Assembly: GCA_009746045.1 (NCBI GenBank)
Contig: RPFO01000891.1
Coordinates: 530,361-594,360, forward strand
Direction: 5' to 3'
DNA from: Mesostigma viride
Lineage: Eukaryota > Streptophyta > Mesostigmatophyceae > Mesostigmatales > Mesostigmataceae
DNA length: 64,000 nt
Numbering within the stretch: position 1 is the stretch's first letter; the number at the start of each line of letters is the position of its first letter. Below the pieces are notes generated by a model. It made no database searches and had not been told where the DNA came from. It saw nothing but the letters and a program-made list of their open reading frames with translations. This document shows positions 1 through 12,848 of the stretch, piece after piece. A program made the translations under genes and the position numbers.

Positions 1-2760
<2,760 letters not shown>

Positions 2761-3147
2761 TTAATTAATTAATAAGCACGTGACTGCGTCACGTGGGTGC
2801 CAATACAGAGTAAAGGAACCTTCAACCCTATATACACAGTGAGAAGGAGGGAGGGCGCCCTAGCTTCTCTCACTGCCGCAGGTGGGCAGGCCACAGAGCG
2901 CTCTCTCCACGGCATGGTGCCGGGGCGCAACACTGTGGGTGCAATACAACCAGTGCAATACCATAGGTAGGCTGACGCATAGCTTATGCTACAAATGTGA
3001 GGTGGGCTCAAGACGTCGGCTAATTAAGGCGCAAGCTGATGGCCACAAGGTGCCAGAGCTAATTGAAGGTACTATAACGCTGTGCGCTAATATCGTTTCA
3101 AGTGCTGTAATGCCTAAGCTATCCCATCATCGATTGCCCCCATCTAG
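2761..3147. other. Unique spacer between the two arrays; fragment of a dispersed repeat
   Basis: No gene is supported. It opens with TTAATTAATTAATAAG followed by CACGTGAC, a motif also seen near 38990 and, in weaker form, near 39603. Positions about 2970-3095 match the reverse complement of about 44240-44365, including GACGCATAGCTTATGCT and CTCAAGACGTCGGCT, so this is probably a fragment of the same repeat family found near the right end of the 35.8-44.8 kb element. Confidence 0.6.
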
Positions 3148-4244
3148 ACAAGGACAAGGACAAGGACAAGGACAAGGACAAGGACAAGGACAAGGACAAG
3201 GACAAGGACAAGGACAAGGACAAGGACAAGGACAAGGACAAGGACAAGGACAAGGACAAGGACAAGGACAAGGACAAGGACAAGGACAAGGACAAGGACA
3301 AGGACAAGGTGCTGGCACAAAGACAAGGACAAGGACAAGGACAAGGACAAGGACAAGGACAAGGACAAGGACAAGGACAAGGACAAGGACGCGGACAAGG
3401 ACAAGGACGCGGACGCGGACAAGGACAAGGACAAGGACAAGGACGCGGACGCGGACAAGGACAAGGACAAGGACAAGGACAAGGACAAGGACAAGGACAA
3501 GGACAAGGACAAGGACAAGGACAAGGACAAGGACAAGGACAAGGACAAGGACAAGGACAAGGACAAGGACAAGGACAAGGACAAGGACAAGGACAAGGAC
3601 AAGGACAAGGACAAGGACAAGGACAAGGACAAGGACAAGGACAAGGACAAGGACGCGGACAAGGACGCGGACAAGGACAAGGACAAGGACAAGGACAAGG
3701 ACAAGGACAAGGACAAGGAACAGGACAAGGACAAGGACAAGGACAAGGACAAGGACAAGGACAAGGACAAGGACAAGGACAAGGACAAGGACAAGGACAA
3801 GGACAAGGACAAGGACAAGGACAAGGACAAGGACAAGGACAAGGACAAGGTGCTGGCACAAGGACAAGGACAAGGACAAGGACAAGGACAAGGTGCTGGC
3901 ACAAGGACAAGGACAAGGACAAGGTGCTGGCACAAAGACAAGGACAAGGACAAGGACAAGGACAAGAACAAGGACAAGGACAAGGACAAGGACAAGGACA
4001 AGGACAAGGACAAGGACAAGGACAAGGACAAGGACAAGGACAAGGTGCAGGCACAAGGACAAGGACAAGGACAAGGACAAGGACAAGGACAAGGACAAGG
4101 ACAAGGACAAGGACAAGGACAAGGACAACGACAAGGACAAGGACAAGGACAAGGACAAGGACAAGGACAAGAACAAGGACAAGGACAAGGACAAGGACAA
4201 GGACAAGGACAAGGACAAGGACAAGGACAAGGTGCTGGCACAAG
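3148..4244. repeat. GGACAA / GGACGC minisatellite array 2
   Basis: Same family as array 1, with GGACGC variants in place of GGACGA at 3388-3450 and 3655-3670, and several GTGCTGGCACAAGG (once GTGCAGGC) interruptions near 3310, 3850, 3893, 3924 and 4045. Long frames on both strands are repeat artefacts. Confidence 0.97.
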
Positions 4245-5236
4245 GATGGCGCAAGAAAATCACATCTTTGTGCGTAACACCTACCCGGGCAGCTGGCAGT
4301 GTCTGGTGGGTTGCTTTTCCAGTTGCTGCCGTCGCGGCATCGGAACCCGATGACCCAGAAGCCGCCGATTTCCTCCGCTCCTTCGCCGCCTTTGCTGCAT
4401 GAGCGCCGCGCGCCTCTTGCCCCGACGATGGTGCGGGGGGAGGGGGCATTTGCTGTGCTGCCGCTGCAGCTTCCGACGGCGCGGAAGGGCCGGCGGCGGG
4501 AGGGGGCAACACCGGTGGCGGCGGAGAGCCCGGCGGCGGGGGCGCCGGCGGAGGGGAACGCGGGTGGTTGTGCGTACAAGCACGCTGTGACACGCAGACG
4601 ACAAAGAAGAAATCCGCCGAATATGTTAGCAAGCGGTGCGGTGCAGCACACACACCTGACAAAGCTAATAGGTCAACCCTTAAAACCGTGTCCAACTGCC
4701 CGCTATAAAAACCGGGCAATTGTCACTTTCCATGATAATGTCCACAAACCAACCTAATAGTTAGTTATGGTCCATTATAGGACACAAGCACACACATATA
4801 TTCACCACCTTGGGGGTCATGTCATTGGTCATATTGCAATGTCCTATGGGTGCCAAATATAGCACCCCCTGACAGAAAGGAAGCTAGTAAAGGGCTCATG
4901 AACACCAAGGTTGCATGTGGAGGAGCAGGGACCCAGCTGCAAGCTCTAACAATAAATGCCCACTACAAATAGCGGACAGTTTGGTTGGTGACACCTGCTA
5001 GCATTACAAAGCTCAATTCTCATCCCGTAGCAACAAAAATGTAATGTCCGCTGTAAATATCACTCAAAACGGCTAAAGGGTTAAAACGAAGTTGTAGTTG
5101 TTTTGCGGCATCAAGTTTCAAAGTACGTACTGGGATACCCTTCGCCAGCCTGCTTGGCATCGAGTAGGATAAGATCTTGGAACCAGTAAGGGGGCTTCGC
5201 TTGTTGCGGCAGATGGTGCAATCCATTGTGATCTGC
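4245..5236. other. No supported gene; GC-rich then AT-rich spacer
   Basis: 4290-4580 is strongly GC-rich and open in several frames, typical of GC bias rather than coding. It starts with GCGCAAGAAAATCACA, the same string that follows many palindromes downstream, but here the palindrome is absent. From 4600 the sequence is AT-richer with no convincing frame, RNA gene or splice structure. Confidence 0.5.
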
Positions 5237-5575
5237 GCGCAAAACATACACAAACGAACAACCCTCATAGGTTGAGCAATCCAGAAAATCATGCCATTAC
5301 TGTAACAACATGGGCAAAGCATACACAAACGAACAACCATCATAGATTGAGCTAGCAATCCACAACATTATGCCATTACTGTAACAACATGGGCAAAGCA
5401 TACACAAACGAACAACCATCATAGATTGAGCTAGCAATCCACAACATCATGCCATTACTGTAACAACATGGGCAAAGCATACACAAACGAACAACCATCA
5501 TAGATAGAGCAATCCACAACATCATGCCATTAATGTAATAACATGGGCAAAACATACACAAACAAATAGCCATGA
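5237..5575. repeat. 74-80 bp tandem repeat, about 5 copies
   Basis: Units begin with (GG)GCAAA(G/A)CATACACAAACGAAC and contain AACAACCATCATAGATTGAGC and CATGCCATTACTGTAAC. Unit starts lie near 5237, 5311, 5391, 5470 and 5547. The array directly abuts the plastid-derived fragment downstream. Confidence 0.9.
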
Positions 5576-5605
5576 TAGGGCATTAAGAGAATAGCCATGA
5601 TTGGG

Positions 5606-6164
5606 GCAATAAGAGAATTTTTTTGTTCAATTCAATGATCACAATTTATGCACACAGTCGATGCATTCATAAATGAGGCAGGTTCTTCCGAAAATTGGCT
5701 CCGTCGTAGAGTGTCAACGGCCAACTTGCAAACACGCACGTTACATGATATACATCCTAGTCATTATGGTCCTATACAAACGCCAGAAGGGCCTAATACC
5801 GGTTTAATTGGATCTTTAGCTACGCATAGTAAAGTAAATGAATATGTTTTCCTGTCCTTTTTATACATTACAAAAAAATCAAGTAATTAAAAGTGAAATA
5901 CCTATTTTTATACCTCCAGATCAACAAGATCAATTTAAATTCGCCCCAGAATATTTATTACTTTCTTGTTACTCTAGTGTTGAAAATAATTATGTTCATG
6001 TGCGATATAAACCAGAATTTAGTAGTAAAGCAGAAGAAGTCGATTATTTGGGGATTTCTCTAACGCAAGCTTCAATAGCTACTTCATTTATTCCCTTGGT
6101 GGAACATGATGATGCAAACCGAGCATTAATGGGTTGTAATATGCAAAGACAAGCAGTTCCATGA
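5606..6164 (+). pseudogene. rpoB: Plastid RNA polymerase beta subunit (rpoB) fragment, nuclear copy
   Basis: Translation shows hallmark RpoB segments in order: AIREFF-SQFM (5606-5650), then [35 protein letters not shown] (about 5700-5830), and after a frame change [37 protein letters not shown] (about 6046-6161). Intact homologues belong to the plastid-encoded multisubunit RNA polymerase. This copy is dead: it has an in-frame TGA at 5636-5638, a deletion between SQFM and RRVSTAN, loss of three residues between HYG and PI-TPEGP, a frameshift near 5840, and no N- or C-terminal parts of the ~1000+ residue subunit. It is AT-rich relative to its surroundings. The simplest reading is a nuclear insertion of plastid DNA (NUPT). 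Confidence 0.9.
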
Positions 6165-6400
6165 CACCAAGGTTGAGACTTACATGCATGGGACAAGAAA
6201 AACCTCGTTGCAAGGGTTGAAACAATAACGAAATTGTATGACCACAGACACATAAAATGTAAGGCTTGCTCAGTATTATTATTTACCCATCAATCAATTT
6301 TAAAGGCAAGGAAATGTTGAAATACGGACGACCGTCCCAAGTTCGCCAGCATTAACAAAAGCATTTCTGTGACAAGAACAGTGGGCGACCATTCCCATTA
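6165..6400. other. Spacer, no feature seen
   Basis: AT-rich sequence between the rpoB fragment and the first minus-strand gene. I see no convincing coding frame or repeat. Confidence 0.5.
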
Positions 6401-7183
6401 TTATCTTTTCCTCTTTTGTTTCTTCCCCTTCCCGGACTCGCATTCATAAGCGACGTCCGCCATCCCCAAACGATGCAAAATTTTGTTGGAGCTCTGCATC
6501 TTCTCCAACAGTTCTTGATCCGATTCCTCCTTTGCACGACGCGCTTCCTCTGCCTTCGCCTTTGCGGCCTCCACATCTGCATCTATATCCGCCTTCACCA
6601 CCATCCTGATCAAACGGTCCCGCTCCTCAGGCCTCTTCGGCAGTCCCACCGGCTCTGCGGCAAGAAGAGCCTCCAAAATATCCTTGTGCAGTCTTTGTGC
6701 TTCCACAAATCCATTATTCGTCATCAAGGTGTACGCGCATTCACGCGCCACACCCTGCAAGGAATCCCCCATGGTAACGTTAAGCCCATGAGCAAACCCG
6801 TACGCGCTGTCCCCCTCTGCCAAAATCTCGAGTCCCTGCCTGTCGAGGCGCACCAGCTCAACTTTCCGTTCCCCAGTGTGCGTTGCCGTGAAGTGGAGGA
6901 CCGAGCGTGTCATTCCGGTCTTCCCCATCAACATCTGCAAACTTGCTACGTATGCGATCCCACGAGCGCACACGTCCTCCAACTTCTCGGCAAAAGGTAG
7001 ATGTGTCTTGCAATACACATCCAATCCCTCCAGTGGTCTATCACATCTAAGAAATCCACACCCCCCGTATGGATCCTTGGCATGTTGGTACTCGAGGTCG
7101 TGCGCTTGTAGGAACTTGTAATGTTCCGCGCACAGTCCCTCGACCCTTACGGGCTCCGTACAGATTTTGCATTTCGTTGCCAT
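6401..7183 (-). CDS. Zinc-knuckle-like protein with basic C-terminus, unknown function
   Basis: About 260 aa from the ATG that gives MATKCKIC. That start is chosen because a neighbouring paralogue begins MAVKC; in-frame ATGs lie at 7198 and 7207. Two metal-binding-like modules sit at the N-terminus: C5-x2-C8-x9-C18-x2-H21 and C42-x4-C47-x10-C58-x2-H61. The middle is a mixed alpha/beta region; the C-terminal third is charged and probably coiled (AKAKAEEARRAKEE) and ends in a nuclear-localisation-like run (GKGKKQKRKR). It shares the N-terminal module with the genes at 7410-7982 and 8592-9373 and a short MGD-x-ECAY-like segment with the former. No catalytic motif is visible. It is intronless and co-oriented with the cluster to 20 kb. 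Nuclear protein or nucleic-acid binding is an inference only. Confidence 0.7.
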   Translation of the reverse strand: MATKCKICTEPVRVEGLCAEHYKFLQAHDLEYQHAKDPYGGCGFLRCDRPLEGLDVYCKTHLPFAEKLEDVCARGIAYVASLQMLMGKTGMTRSVLHFTATHTGERKVELVRLDRQGLEILAEGDSAYGFAHGLNVTMGDSLQGVARECAYTLMTNNGFVEAQRLHKDILEALLAAEPVGLPKRPEERDRLIRMVVKADIDADVEAAKAKAEEARRAKEESDQELLEKMQSSNKILHRLGMADVAYECESGKGKKQKRKR

Positions 7184-7409
7184 CTGCGCAATTGCCATGA
7201 GTCCCATACAGCAGCCATTGTATAACAGGGGCAATGAGCACCGTCAGAACCCCCTCTGGCGTCTTTCTCACACAATTCTCAATCTAGTCTTTTTGTGCAA
7301 TAATTGTTGGTTCAAAGAAGGTCCGTTCAAAGAAGTTTTATGAGACAAAATAAATTAGTTTCAATTACACGCATCAGATTAATCAAATCATATTTTCTCC
7401 CTCTCTTTC

Positions 7410-7982
7410 TTACTGAGCAATTCTGTCCATCCTGCCCCTCTTTGCCGGCTTCTCATCAATCTCCTCATCAAAATCACACACACGTCTAATCTGCTGTCTA
7501 ATCTGCTCTACCAACCCCCCCTTGCGCATCAGGTCTTTCACCTCCCCCTTCAAGAGCGCTGTCACGAGTCGCGCGCACTCATACGCGGACTCCGTGGCCA
7601 GGTCCCTTCCCATATCATGCCACACTTTGGCCGTTGGACAGTCGGGATGGTCTCCCATGTAAGCCCACACATGCCTTGGCGGCTTGTCCTCTCCGCCTAT
7701 CCCCTCTCCAGGTCGCATCTGTCCCACCTCCTCTATCACCCACTCTGCATCACGCAGCATGAATCGAGGCTTCTTGTCAACATAGTACAAGACCAAAACC
7801 ATGTTGTTGGGCCAAGGCTTCCACTTTTTCGTCACGATGTGACGGTCAATCGTCATCAGCCCGCTCTCGATTTCGGCAAACAACGCCCCCCATACGTCAG
7901 AATGCTTGGGACAGAACCACTCGCTGTCCGTCGGCATTCCTTCCCATTGACAATCCGGATGTTCGCATCGAATGGGGTCCAT
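7410..7982 (-). CDS. Zinc-knuckle-like protein, paralogous family, unknown function
   Basis: About 190 aa from ATG at 7982. An upstream in-frame stretch (CVCGWCKKYRC) is Cys-rich but has no ATG before the palindrome at about 8039, so I place the start at MDPIRC. The module C6-x4-C11-x12-C24-x2-H27 opens the protein. A central segment (MVLVLYYVDKKPRFMLRDAEW) resembles a beta-rich core, followed by HPDCPTAKVWHDMGRDLATESAYECARLV, which echoes the upstream paralogue at 6401-7183. The C-terminus is charged and basic (EKPAKRGRMDRIAQ). The frame is intact and intronless. Two palindromes (8039-8052 and 8071-8084) lie just upstream. Function unknown. Confidence 0.7.
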   Translation of the reverse strand: MDPIRCEHPDCQWEGMPTDSEWFCPKHSDVWGALFAEIESGLMTIDRHIVTKKWKPWPNNMVLVLYYVDKKPRFMLRDAEWVIEEVGQMRPGEGIGGEDKPPRHVWAYMGDHPDCPTAKVWHDMGRDLATESAYECARLVTALLKGEVKDLMRKGGLVEQIRQQIRRVCDFDEEIDEKPAKRGRMDRIAQ

Positions 7983-8176
7983 CTGTGCACATCGATATTT
8001 TTTACACCACCCGCAAACGCACGCATTCAGCAGGGTCAACGGCCGTTGGCCCTGTTAAATTCCACACACCCCAACGGCCGTTGGCCTTAGACGCACAAAA
8101 CTTGACACCATCAGGCGATTTTTTCCAAATGATTCTTCTTTATTAAATAAATTTACATTCATCCTAAAATCACATT

Positions 8177-8555
8177 CTAGTCAACATCCTCCCCATCTTT
8201 AGTGGGTTGCATTCGACCCCAATTGTCGTTCATAAAACTGACCAAAACATGAGCCGGAGTCCCCACATCCTCCTCACGCCTCAATTTACGCAATACACCT
8301 TTAGCAATTCCACCATACCCATCAACCTCCGACATCATCATGCCCACGCCATCAAGACGTTCAGCGTGCAATTGCCCGTCCTCTTCGAGAACCAGATCGG
8401 GCAGGTCTTCCAGTTCGGCCTCCACAATCTCTATCAGGTTTTCCTTTGTAGTCTCCCCCCTTCCTTTCCTTCTTTTCCGCACTCCATCCTACACCCTGCC
8501 CCTGCACAACCGACGTCCATGGCAAGTTAAGAAACGGACTCAGCTCACAGGACAT
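8177..8555 (-). pseudogene. Small acidic protein gene, frame broken at a C run
   Basis: From an ATG at 8555 (MSCELSPFL) one frame runs to a GGGGGG run (plus-strand C run about 8454-8459). The continuation (ETTKENLIEIVEAELEDLPDLVLEEDG) is in another frame and ends at 8177, so the product would be about 126 aa. The N-terminal part is basic (AEKKERKGG) and the rest acidic, ending DGEDVD. Palindromes bracket it: 8071-8084 downstream and 8565-8578 about 10 bp upstream of the start. It could be intact if the homopolymer length is wrong. No recognised domain. Confidence 0.5.
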
Positions 8556-8591
8556 TTTGCAAGTCCAACGGCCGTTGGCGACCAAAAACAC

Positions 8592-9373
8592 CTAGTCGCA
8601 TGCATTCCTTGCTCTCTCCACCAAAGCAGAGGCCAGGACGACCCTTTCCACGACCTTTTCAATTTCCTCCCCCTCAGCATCAGCAACAACGGTCATGGCA
8701 AATCGGGCTTGGCGCTTAACCCCCGATGCCAGAACGGCAGCCATCTCCACACGAGTTTTTGAGACTTCAACAGGTACAGGCAATTCGCCGACCGCAAAAG
8801 TAAGCCTTGCGAGGTGCGGGACCCACCAATCACCTTCCAAAAATCCGCAACCCCATCCAATCATGAAATACAACAACAGGTCTGCGCCCATGGCGCCTGC
8901 GATATCCAAGTCGTCATGCGAAACAATCGCATGCACGTCATCCTCCGAGCACAGCATCCATGTAAAAACGGCGTCCCCGAAACCTTGGCAGTAGGCATAC
9001 GAGTCAAAGTCAGGGTGATTCAACATCCATTCCCGCGACCTGACCGCCATTCTTTCCAGACTTCCAGCACCGTCCACCTCAAAACTCAGGACAAGAGGTC
9101 CTTCACCAGCACTGGACTCGCCATGCACAAACAACAAGCCTCCTTTGATCACCTCTTGCATCTCCCCTGACAACTTGGCGTGTCCATCACAAAAAGGCAT
9201 GCAATCCGTCCCGAATGGAAGCTGGCAATCCCGGGCGATACACCCCCCTTTTTTGCAAACAAATCCTTCACCCTCCCTGCCATTCCCGTTCGCACGCTGA
9301 CATGACGCACGCACAAGTCATCCCCTCCTGCTCTCGCTTCCTGGCACCACGCAACCGTGCATTTGACCGCCAT
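8592..9373 (-). pseudogene. Zinc-knuckle-like paralogue, frame broken at a G run
   Basis: It starts MAVKCTVAWC at 9373, with module C5-x4-C10-x10-C21-x2-H24. At a plus-strand C6T6 run (about 9243-9254) the frame shifts; the other frame continues with a second Cys module (C-x4-C-x11-C-x2-H, GGCIARDC to CDGH) and runs to 8592. The full product would be about 260 aa. The order of two adjacent modules copies the gene at 6401-7183. The C-terminal part contains a hydrophobic stretch (GADLLLYFMIGWGCGFLEGDWW) and ends in a helical segment (EEIEKVVERVVLASALVERA). Palindromes lie 14 bp downstream of the stop and about 40 bp upstream of the start. Real decay and homopolymer error cannot be told apart here. 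Confidence 0.6.
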
Positions 9374-9410
9374 CTGCGACCACCAACACCGTTTGATACA
9401 CATTTCTCAC

Positions 9411-9700
9411 CGTCAACGGCCGTTGGCTTGAAACAACAAGAATGATTTATTACGCGCACGAAAATCACACCATTTTCCAGCCTCCAACGGCCGTTGGCGC
9501 ACGAAAAATGCACGAAAAAATTTTTATTATGCATTTATTGATTACATCCATAGTGCCACGTGGCGAATCACACCCAACTTTCCAGCTGCCAACGGCCGTT
9601 GGCGCAAAATCAAACCCTAATTTGCAGGTTCCAACGGCCGTTGGCGCAAAGAAAATCAAACCCTATTTTGCAGGTTCCAACGGCCGTTGGCGCAAGAAAA
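9411..9700. repeat. Palindrome cluster between genes (5 copies)
   Basis: The core AACGGCCGTT occurs near 9415, 9484, 9590, 9630 and 9677. Four are the full CCAACGGCCGTTGG (the first has TC in place of CC), each preceded by a T-rich TTTC/TTTGCAGG string and followed within 5-7 bases by GAAA or AAAATCA. Spacing is irregular (about 40-105 bp), so this is not a simple tandem array. Confidence 0.9.
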
Positions 9701-9714
9701 TCACACCCAACACT

Positions 9715-10359
9715 TCAGTCGCAGAATCGATTCGCCTCGGTCACGCACTCGAACTTGTACTCCTGCCCGAGCGCGAACATCACCTCACGAACCGCCTTCT
9801 CAAACTCGTCAACACCGGCACTTCCCCACTCATGCACGTATTCCCTCAACCAGACCATGCAATCTCCAGCAGACATGAACAGCCGGTCTGGAATCAGGTC
9901 AGTGTGATGCTTGAAGTACTTGCCGTCCTTCAAGATGACCCATTCGAACCGTCCCACCTGCCCCAAACCCTCAAACCCTTCTCCGGTATCATAGTGCCGC
10001 ATGAACGGTATCCAAGTTTCCTTCCCATCCGCATCGATCCTCCGAACACGAATTGGGCTGGGTATTGATGGATCATAGGGCCTTATAGCACCACACCTCA
10101 CAAGCACCTCCTCAAGTGGCTCAACGGTCGGCTTTGGAAGTCCCCGACCCTCAATATTGAAAACAAGAGTCGCGGCCTTCGCGACATCCGGTCTCAAATA
10201 TGACCTTTCACCCTTGGGCTTAAAATCCAGGTTAATATCCGGCAAAAGCCTGAGCGCGCTCTTAACCACACCCCGAAGCCTGTCTTCCAAGTCGTCACGC
10301 TTTTGTTGCCATTCGGTGATATCGATCCACTCGCCCCCCTTCGTCCTGTAGAACGTCAT
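9715..10359 (-). CDS. Member 1 of a tandemly duplicated 212-214 aa family, unknown function
   Basis: About 214 aa from the ATG giving MTFYRTKGGEW. It contains DDLEDRLRGVVKSALRLLPDI, then a proline-linked core (GRGLPKPTVEPLEEVLVRCGAIRPYDPSIPSPIRV), then RRIDADGKETWIPFMRHYD, and a helical C-terminus (DEFEKAVREVMFALGQEYKFECVTEANRFCD). It has no Cys/His module, membrane segment or signal peptide. A longer in-frame extension exists upstream but crosses a degenerate palindrome and is not conserved as coding. Paralogues lie at 11017-11655 and 11949-12565, with remnants at 10608-10781 and near 12849-12930. The array arose by local duplication together with its palindromes. Function unknown; I see no match to a named family. 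Confidence 0.7.
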   Translation of the reverse strand: MTFYRTKGGEWIDITEWQQKRDDLEDRLRGVVKSALRLLPDINLDFKPKGERSYLRPDVAKAATLVFNIEGRGLPKPTVEPLEEVLVRCGAIRPYDPSIPSPIRVRRIDADGKETWIPFMRHYDTGEGFEGLGQVGRFEWVILKDGKYFKHHTDLIPDRLFMSAGDCMVWLREYVHEWGSAGVDEFEKAVREVMFALGQEYKFECVTEANRFCD

Positions 10360-10607
10360 CTGCACACCACCGACACCGTTTGATATAAATTTGTCACCGT
10401 CAACGGCCTTTTGCTTGAAAAAACGCGCATCAAAATCACACACCAGTTTCCAGCCTCCAACGACCGTTGGCGCACGAAAAATGCACGAACTTATTGATTA
10501 CATCCATATTGCCATAAGGCAAATCAAACCCTACTTTCCAGGTCCCGACGGCCGTTGGCCCAAAGAAAATCAAACCCTAATTTGCAAATCACACCCAAAA
10601 TTAAACT

Positions 10608-10781
10608 TCAGTCGCATAATCGATTCGCCTCAGTCACGCACTCGAACTTGTACTCCTGCCCCAGCGCGGACATCACCTCACGAACCGCTTTCTCAAACTC
10701 GTCAACACCGTCGGGTCCCCACTCATGCACGTATTCCCTCAACCAGAACATGCAGTCTCCAGCGGACACGAACAGCCGGTC
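10608..10781 (-). pseudogene. 3' remnant of the duplicated 212-214 aa family
   Basis: Only the last ~57 codons remain: DRLFVSAGDCMFWLREYVH through ALGQEYKFECVTEANRLCD to the stop at 10608. It is closer to the copy at 11949-12565 (shared SAGDCMFWLREYVHEWGP and NRLCD) than to the intact copies. The 5' part was replaced by palindrome-bearing spacer. Confidence 0.8.
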
Positions 10782-11016
10782 GAAACAACAAGAATGATTT
10801 ATTACGCCCACAAAAATCACACCATTTTCCAGCCTCCAACGGCCGTTGGCGCACGAAAAATGCACAAAAAATTTTTTTATTATGCATTTATTGATTACAT
10901 CGATAGTGCCACGTGGCGAATCACACCCAACTTTCCAGCCCGTTCGCGCAAAGAAAATGAAACCCTAATTTGCAGGTTCCAACGGCCGTTGGCGCAAGAA
11001 AATCACACCCATCACT

Positions 11017-11655
11017 TCAGTCGCAGAATCGATTCGCCTCGGTCACGCACTCGAACTTGTACTCCTGCCCGAGCGCGAACATCACCTCACGAACCGCCTT
11101 CTCAAACTCGTCAACACCGGCACTTCCCCACTCATGCACGTATTCGCTCAACCAGACCATGCATTTTCCAGCAGACGCGAACAGTATGTCAGCCTGTATA
11201 GTTCTATGCTTGAAGTACTTGCCGTCCTTCAAGATGACCCATTGGAACGGTCCCGACTGCCCCACACCCTCAAACCCTTCTCCCCTATCATAGTGCCGCA
11301 TGAACGGTATCCAAGTTTCCTTCCCATCCGCATCGATCCTCCGAACACGAATTGGGCTGGGTATTGATGGATCATAGGGCCTTATGGCACCACACCTCAG
11401 AAGCACCTCCTCAAATGGTTCTACGGTCGGCTTTGGGAGTCCCCGACCCTCGATATTGAAAACAAGAGCCGCGGCCTTCGCGACATCATGTCTCAAGAGA
11501 CACTCCTCCTTGGGCTTGAACGACAGCTTAATGTCCGGCAGAAGCCTGAGCGCGCTCTTAACCACTCCCAGAAGCCTGTCTTCCAAGTCGTCATGCTTTT
11601 GTTGCCATTCGGTAATATCGATCCACTCGCCCCCCTTCGTCCTGTAGAACGTCAT
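11017..11655 (-). CDS. Member 2 of the duplicated 212-214 aa family, unknown function
   Basis: About 212 aa from MTFYRTKGGEW. It is collinear with member 1 and nearly identical over most of its length, with changes clustered in two places: SFKPKEECLLRHD replacing DFKPKGERSYLRPD, and HRTIQADILFASAGKCMVWLSEY replacing HHTDLIPDRLFMSAGDCMVWLREY. The frame is open throughout, which suggests recent duplication or constraint. Palindromes lie 25-40 bp beyond the stop (about 10978) and upstream (11749 and beyond). Function unknown. Confidence 0.7.
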   Translation of the reverse strand: MTFYRTKGGEWIDITEWQQKHDDLEDRLLGVVKSALRLLPDIKLSFKPKEECLLRHDVAKAAALVFNIEGRGLPKPTVEPFEEVLLRCGAIRPYDPSIPSPIRVRRIDADGKETWIPFMRHYDRGEGFEGVGQSGPFQWVILKDGKYFKHRTIQADILFASAGKCMVWLSEYVHEWGSAGVDEFEKAVREVMFALGQEYKFECVTEANRFCD

Positions 11656-11948
11656 CTGCACACCACCGACACCGTTTGATATAAATTTGTCACCATCAAC
11701 GGCCTTGCTTGAAAAAACGCGCACCAAAATCACACAGTTTCCAGCCTCCAACGGCCGTTGGCGCACGAAAAATGCACGAACAAATTTTTTATTATGCATT
11801 TATTGATTACATCCAGATTCCCACTTGTCGAATCACGCCGAGTGACGAGTTTCCAGGTGCCGACGGCCGTTGGCCCAAAGAAAATTTAACCCTGATTTGC
11901 AGGTTCCAACGGCCGTTAGCGCAAGAAAATCACACCCAAAATTAAACT

Positions 11949-12565
11949 TCAGTCGCATAATCGATTCGCCTCAGTCACGCACTCGAACTTGTACTCCTGC
12001 CCCAGCGCGGACATCACCTCACGAACCGCTTTCTCAAACTCGTCAACACCTTCCGGTCCCCACTCATGCACGTATTCCCTCAACCAGAACATGCAGTCTC
12101 CAGCAGACACGAACAGCCGGTCGATGATCAGGTCAGTGTGATGCTTGAAGTACTTGCCGTCCTTCAAGATGACCCATTCGAACCGTCCACCTCCCCTAAA
12201 CCCTTAAACCCTTCTCCCCTATCATATGGCCGCGTCATCGGTATCCAACTTTCATTACCATCAGCATCGATCGACTGAAAACAAATTGGGCTTGGTATTG
12301 ATGGATCATGGGGCCTTATAGCACCACACCTCACAAGCACCTCCTCAAATGGCTCTACGGTCGGCTTTGGGAGTCCCCGACCCTCGATATTGAAAACAAG
12401 AGCCGCGGCCTTCGCGACATCCGGTCTCAAAAGAGACCTTTCACCCTCCTTGGGCTTAAAATCCAGCTTAATGTCCGGCAGAAGCCTGAGCGCGCTCTTA
12501 ACCACTCCCAGAAGCCTGTCTTCCAAGTCGATCCACTCGCCCCCCTCCGTCCTGTAGAACGTCAT
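11949..12565 (-). pseudogene. Member 3 of the duplicated family, deleted and frameshifted
   Basis: It starts MTFYRTEGGEWIDLEDRLLG, missing about ten codons (the ITEWQQK-DD part) present in members 1 and 2. It then runs in frame to GEGFKGLGEVDGSNGSS, where loss of a C in a CCC run (about 12186) breaks the frame. The conserved remainder (KDGKYFKHHTDLIIDRLF to NRLCD) continues in another frame to 11949. The family relationship is unambiguous; loss of function is likely but rests on one base plus an in-frame deletion. Confidence 0.75.
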
Positions 12566-12848
12566 CTGCAACCCACCGACACCGTTTGATATACATTTCT
12601 CACCGTCAACGGCCGTTGGCTTGAAAAAACAACAAGAATTTTAAGATTTATTACGCGCACAAAGCACACACTAGTTTTCAGTCTCCAACGGCCGTTGGCG
12701 CACGAAAAATGTTTTATTATGCATTTATTAATTACATCCATGGTGCCACGTGGCAAAACCACACCCTACTTCCGGGTGCAAAGAAAATCAAACGCTAATT
12801 TGCAAGTTCCAACGGCCGTTGGCGCAAGAAAATCACACCCAAAATTTC

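Noticed and set aside
3119-4719. 500+ aa Leu/Val/Pro/Cys-rich minus-strand proteins
   Set aside because: Same hexamer repeat read on the other strand, joined to GC-rich flank.
8039-12820. Integron-like gene cassettes with palindromic attachment sites
   Set aside because: Palindromes occur in multiples, in introns and in satellites, and no integrase is present; the cassette analogy is only superficial.
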